From the NCBI GenBank assembly GCA_029006155.1, contig JAQXGF010000027.1:118491-182490 (forward strand): a DNA stretch of 64,000 nucleotides, read 5' to 3'. Below are positions 60,490-64,000 of the stretch, piece after piece. The notes beneath the pieces were generated by a model. The model did not search any database and was not told where the DNA came from. It saw only the letters and a program-made list of their open reading frames with translations. Positions within the stretch are counted from its first letter, which is position 1. Each line of letters begins with the position of its first letter. The stretch comes from Lachnospiraceae bacterium. GTDB lineage: Bacteria > Bacillota > Clostridia > Lachnospirales > Lachnospiraceae. A program made the position numbers and the translations under genes.

Positions 60490-61446
60490 ATACCCTGCTT
60501 TGCGGTCTACCTGATGCTTCAGCGGCTGTCCGGCCTCATACGCGCGCAGGTTCCCGGCTGCGATCTGCAGGATCAGCTCGAACGTCTCCTTCATGTGGTA
60601 GCCGCCGGAGATGTGCGGGGTGATCAGGGTATTCGGGGCATCCCAGAGCGGATGGTCTGCCGGGAGCGGCTCCGGAGCCGCGACATCGAGGGCGGCACCG
60701 CCGATCTTATGATCGAGTAGCAGCTGCGCGAGGGCGTCGTGGTCGAGCAGTGCACCGCGGCCAACGTTGACCAGTACGGCAGTGGAGTTTAAAAGTGCCA
60801 GACGGTTGGCGTTTAAGACCTGTGCAGTGGCATCTGTACCCGGCAGGCAAAGCGCCACGATGTCAGCCTTCGGAAGCTCCTGCTCGAGAGAATCCATCGT
60901 ATACTGCTCGGCATAGCAGTCCGGCTTGTTGCGTAAGGTACGGCGGATGCCGACGACCTCGCTGCCAAGGGCGTGCATGCGCTTGGCAAATTCCGTGCCG
61001 ATGTTGCCCATGCCGATCACGAGCGTTCGGCTGTTCCAGATACCGCGGACAGCTCCCTCATCATGCCAGATATGCGCCTGCTGGTTGCGGTAATAGCGGT
61101 CGAGCTTTTTCTGCAGCATGAGCACCATGCCGACCATATGCTCCGAGATCGCAAGGCCATAAGCGCCGGAGGCGTTCGTCAGTACCGTATCCGGACGGAG
61201 CACGCCCGGATCACAGTAGCCGTTTGCCCCGGCACTGTTTAGCTGCAGCCATTCCAGATTTGGTGCTGCTTTTACGAGTGGAAGTGGAAGATTGCCGAGG
61301 ATCGCAGTTGCATTTGCGACCTCATTTTCCGATACCTCCGTCTCCGGGACATAAGAGAACTGCGCAGACGGCGCGCAGCGCTCGAGAAGCTGCTTCTGCG
61401 CCGGTGTCAGATCCCAGAGGACGAGGATGTGTTTTGTCGTTGTCAT
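60487..61446 (-). CDS. D-2-hydroxyacid dehydrogenase family protein
   Basis: 319 residues with the NAD-binding motif VIGMGNIGTEFAKRM (about 142-156) and catalytic residues in NVGRGALLD (Arg), DVAAPEPLP (Glu) and TPHISGG (His). Reduces a 2-oxoacid to a D-2-hydroxyacid; substrate not predictable. Immediately downstream, in the same direction, of the GH31 gene but with a hairpin between. Confidence 0.9.
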   Translation of the reverse strand: MTTTKHILVLWDLTPAQKQLLERCAPSAQFSYVPETEVSENEVANATAILGNLPLPLVKAAPNLEWLQLNSAGANGYCDPGVLRPDTVLTNASGAYGLAISEHMVGMVLMLQKKLDRYYRNQQAHIWHDEGAVRGIWNSRTLVIGMGNIGTEFAKRMHALGSEVVGIRRTLRNKPDCYAEQYTMDSLEQELPKADIVALCLPGTDATAQVLNANRLALLNSTAVLVNVGRGALLDHDALAQLLLDHKIGGAALDVAAPEPLPADHPLWDAPNTLITPHISGGYHMKETFELILQIAAGNLRAYEAGQPLKHQVDRKAGY

Positions 61447-61474
61447 ATGAAGTCACTCCTTTTATTTTTAAGAA

Positions 61475-61499
61475 GGCGTGCCACAAATTGCGGCACGCC
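61475..61499 (-). terminator. Hairpin after the GH31 gene
   Basis: GGCGTGCC (61475-61482) and GGCACGCC (61492-61499) pair perfectly; on the minus strand only a mixed T-rich tail follows, so read-through to the dehydrogenase is possible. Confidence 0.6.
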
Positions 61500-61520
61500 G
61501 AATCCTCAACGAATCAGAAC

Positions 61521-63476
61521 TTAGCGAATCGGAGTCACGCCGTCATCATCATACAGATCATATTTTGCATCCGGATAGCCGATCATCTGAATGGTTGCGT
61601 AGTCGATCTCCGGAACGGATTCTGCGACATCACAGATAGGAATGCATTTGTCTTTGCGGATGAAGAGCGGTACTTCGTTCAACGCGACATCCACATAGTG
61701 ATGGCCCTGCGACAGGATCTCTTCGTACAGGCAGCCATCCGGCAGGAATTTGATGAATTTCATCTCTTCCGGCAGGTAGACGTAGCGTCCGGTCGTATTC
61801 TGTGTGTAGATCGGTGCGATCATGATTTCATGGCCGAGCATCAGCTGATCTTCGACTTCGCGCGCATGCGTATCCTCCGGGTAGACGAAGGAGAGCGGGC
61901 GGAAGAGCATTTCATCGTTCAATGCAGCCTTCATATATTCGCTGTACAGATACGGAACGAGACGGTAGCGGACGCCGAGTACATGGCGGAAATCTTCGAT
62001 GTGCTCGAACTGATAGCATTCCTGCTCCCGTGTGCCGAGTGCGGTGTGGTTGCGCATGAGCGGTGTGAATACACCGAGTGCCAGCCAGCGGAGTACGAGG
62101 TCCCGTGTCGCGTTGCATAGAAAGCCACCGAGATCTGCGCCGGTATAGAGAATACCGCACATATTTAAGGACGGCAGCATTTTCAGGTTCAGCAGAATAT
62201 GGGACCACCAGGATTTATTGTCGCCCATCCAGGTGCCGCCATAGCGGTGCATGCCGATGTAGGAGGAGCGGGAGAACATCAGGATTCGTTTGTCCGGAAC
62301 GAGCTCGGTAAACGCTTCTCCGGCCGAACGGGTCATATTGTAGCCGAACAGGTTGTGGACCGTCTCGTTGCAGACCATCTTCCCGTCAATCTTGTGGTAG
62401 AAGCGGGAGAAATCCTTCGGGTTGTGGGAGAGCACCGTCGTCGTCGCAGAGAGGCGGGACGGATTGTCACCCAGATCGCCGTCCAGGATCGCCTGCAGCT
62501 TCGGGCGGAGCTCGGCAAGTCCTTCTTCTGTATAGAAAGTAGCCGGTTCATTCATGTCGTTCCAGAAAGCGTCGATCCCCTTTGAGAGCAGGAACTCGTA
62601 TTTATGTCCGAACCACTTCCGGGCATCCGGATTCAGGAAATCCGGGAAGTGTGTCCAGCCCGGCCATACCGCAACAGCAAAATCACTTCCGTCTGCGCGC
62701 TTGCAGAAATAGTTCTTTTCTTTTCCCTCTTCATATACATCATAGCCGTCCTCGACCTTGACACCGGCATCAATGATCGGTACGAGATGGATGTTCTGTG
62801 CCTTCATCTCATCGACGTAGGCGGCAAAGTCCGGGAACTCCTCCGGATTTACCGTGAAGTCTTTGAAATGATCCATATAATCAATGTCCATGTAGAGCAT
62901 ATCGATCGGAAGATGGTTTTCCCGGTAGGTCTTTACGACGTTGCGGAAATCATCCGCGGTCTTGTAGCCCCAGCGGCTCTGACCGAAGCCAAATGCGAAC
63001 TTCGGCGGGATGTAGCTGCGCCCGATCAGATGGCGGAACTGCTTTACGACGTCCTCGTCGGAATCGCCGGTGATCTCATATACGTACAGATCCGTCGAAT
63101 CGCACGATACGGTGAGCTGATTCTGTACCGTGTAGCCAAGGTCAAAGGTCAGCCGGGACGGATAGTCGAAAAACAGTCCGACATGGGAAGTGCCGGAAAT
63201 CAGGATAAAATTGTGGGCACTGTACATAGAATGCTTATCTTCGGTGTGATCCTTTTCGTCGATGCAGTAGCTGGTGTAGAGGTAGCCGCGCTTATTGATG
63301 CCGCGGGTATTCTCGCCAAGGCCGAAGATGAGATCCGTATCTGCCATCTCATAAGTAAATTGATAGCCGTTTTCGACGGATGAGACGCCGACCGAGAACG
63401 GATCGCTGCTGGCAGCCACAGTAAGGACTACCGCCTCGGTTTCAAAAGGTGTGCCGTACACATGTTTCTTAACCAT
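61521..63476 (-). CDS. Alpha-glucosidase, glycoside hydrolase family 31
   Basis: 651 residues with the GH31 layout: N-terminal beta-sandwich, barrel and C-terminal beta domains. The nucleophile is D307 in FWNDMNEPA; DMLYMDIDYMD and GADLGGFLCN are also typical. No signal peptide, so it is cytoplasmic and acts on imported alpha-glucosides or related sugars. AGGAGGTTGTT precedes the ATG. Confidence 0.93.
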   Translation of the reverse strand: MVKKHVYGTPFETEAVVLTVAASSDPFSVGVSSVENGYQFTYEMADTDLIFGLGENTRGINKRGYLYTSYCIDEKDHTEDKHSMYSAHNFILISGTSHVGLFFDYPSRLTFDLGYTVQNQLTVSCDSTDLYVYEITGDSDEDVVKQFRHLIGRSYIPPKFAFGFGQSRWGYKTADDFRNVVKTYRENHLPIDMLYMDIDYMDHFKDFTVNPEEFPDFAAYVDEMKAQNIHLVPIIDAGVKVEDGYDVYEEGKEKNYFCKRADGSDFAVAVWPGWTHFPDFLNPDARKWFGHKYEFLLSKGIDAFWNDMNEPATFYTEEGLAELRPKLQAILDGDLGDNPSRLSATTTVLSHNPKDFSRFYHKIDGKMVCNETVHNLFGYNMTRSAGEAFTELVPDKRILMFSRSSYIGMHRYGGTWMGDNKSWWSHILLNLKMLPSLNMCGILYTGADLGGFLCNATRDLVLRWLALGVFTPLMRNHTALGTREQECYQFEHIEDFRHVLGVRYRLVPYLYSEYMKAALNDEMLFRPLSFVYPEDTHAREVEDQLMLGHEIMIAPIYTQNTTGRYVYLPEEMKFIKFLPDGCLYEEILSQGHHYVDVALNEVPLFIRKDKCIPICDVAESVPEIDYATIQMIGYPDAKYDLYDDDGVTPIR

Positions 63477-63579
63477 AACAACCTCCTGTAAAATAAAGTC
63501 AGGCGGATATTTGCAATCCGCTATGTTGCTTGCTGATAACCGATGCCGGTTAAGACTGCAAGATTAGGTAGATAACCAT

Positions 63580-63608
63580 ATCATAACGAGTTTTCATATA
63601 TTTGTCAA
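63580..63608 (-). promoter_or_regulatory. Predicted promoter of the GH31 gene
   Basis: On the minus strand, perfect TTGACA (63603-63608) and TATGAT (63580-63585), 17 bases apart. Confidence 0.8.
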
Positions 63609-63699
63609 AGAAAAATAAAGAAACGATCATAAACAGTGAAAAAATGAACAAAAAAAGACGAGAAAATAAAAAAACTTGTGCAAAAAGTCAAAAACCCTC

Positions 63700-63728
63700 T
63701 TGATTTTTCGAAACAAGTGCGTTAGAAT
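63700..63728 (+). promoter_or_regulatory. Predicted promoter of the right-edge gene
   Basis: TTGATT (63700-63705), 17 bases, TAGAAT (63723-63728). It would give a leader of about 250 nucleotides before the start codon at 63987. Confidence 0.65.
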
Positions 63729-63841
63729 CTGGTCATAGCAAAACGAAGTACAGATTGCACAGGAAATGGATGCACTGTACAGCAGATCACCCCTCGGACG
63801 GGATGGTCATGAAATATTTATTTACACAGGAGGAATGTAAC

Positions 63842-63874
63842 ATGATGAAAAAGTTTTCGACGTGTAAAATGTAA
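63842..63874 (+). CDS. Possible leader peptide
   Basis: AGGAGG stands 6 bases before ATGATG, opening a 10-codon frame (MMKKFSTCKM) that ends at TAA. A real binding site on so short a frame suggests either a leader peptide or the remnant of a gene that lost its body. A bulged hairpin (63899-63908 with 63926-63934) follows. Confidence 0.4.
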   Translation: MMKKFSTCKM

Positions 63875-63961
63875 TATTAAATTCTTGATTCACCGTTTAA
63901 ATTCGTGTTTGACGATTCTTGTCTTACACGATTTGTGATATGCTTACCTTGGCTAGTGGAT

Positions 63962-63980
63962 TCCTCCCGTTAAAGGAGGA
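63962..63980 (+). promoter_or_regulatory. Hairpin that would hide the ribosome binding site
   Basis: TCCTCC (63962-63967) is an exact complement of GGAGGA (63975-63980) across a 7-base loop. The second arm is the ribosome binding site of the gene at 63987, so translation could be controlled by this fold. Confidence 0.5.
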
Positions 63981-63986
63981 TTATTT

Positions 63987-64000
63987 ATGTCTAAGAATAA
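63987..64000 (+). CDS. Start of a gene cut by the window edge
   Basis: ATG at 63987 follows AAAGGAGGA by 6 bases and reads MSKN before the window ends. Product unknown. Confidence 0.7.

Overview
The window comes from a spore-forming, fermentative Firmicute of the class Clostridia, most likely Lachnospiraceae. This is inferred from gene content and order: a cotJABC spore-coat operon, pta-ackA, yceD-rpmF-plsX-acpP-rnc-smc-ftsY, UPF0237/UPF0210, many polysaccharide-degrading glycosidases with ABC sugar importers, and strong AGGAGG ribosome binding sites. The chromosomal parts are moderately GC-rich; the inserted element is visibly more AT-rich over much of its left half.

Layout. Positions 1-6,000 hold a PsiE-like membrane protein, ribosomal protein L25/Ctc behind a structured leader, a GAF-GGDEF protein and an SsuABC/TauABC-type importer. 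Positions 6,100-17,400 (all minus strand) hold an exported protein, a four-gene sugar ABC importer, a membrane protein, a mannitol-dehydrogenase-family enzyme and a LacZ-type beta-galactosidase. Positions 17,480-18,635 hold short tandem repeats, a sigma-E-like promoter, cotJA, cotJB and only the first 30 codons of cotJC. Positions 18,612-34,490 are a 15.9-kb phage-derived element inserted inside cotJC. Positions 34,489-35,117 hold the rest of cotJC and the operon terminator. After that come an alpha-mannosidase, a DUF6062 protein, a zinc-finger anti-sigma-like protein, polA-coaE-walJ-like genes, ACT/UPF0210, an SH3-NlpC/P60 hydrolase, tmcAL, pta, ackA, the rpmF-plsX-acpP-rnc-smc-ftsY chain, threonine dehydratase, a D-2-hydroxyacid dehydrogenase, a GH31 glucosidase, and a long leader in front of a gene cut by the window edge.

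The main discovery is the cotJC intervening element. Joining its two ends at a shared GGACC restores cotJC exactly in frame (a 207-residue CotJC). Joining the element ends to each other creates a 46-bp, almost perfectly symmetric attP centred on a GG dinucleotide, as expected for a large serine recombinase. Such a recombinase lies next to the left end. This is the architecture of the skin, SPbeta/spsM and spoVFB systems, in which mother-cell excision rebuilds a sporulation gene. Two features make this copy unusual. The recombinase gene has a 5-bp insertion exactly at its catalytic-serine codon, so the element may be locked in place. The phage genome has also lost all head genes and most tail genes through an internal deletion whose junction is visible, leaving immunity, toxin-antitoxin-like, receptor-binding and lysis genes.

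The element's regulatory core is legible: a CI-like repressor and a Cro-like protein diverge from a control region with repeated TGATTTAAAATCA operators, and a third operator precedes a Rha-type regulator. A YgiT/DUF4258 toxin-antitoxin-like pair sits in the repressor operon.
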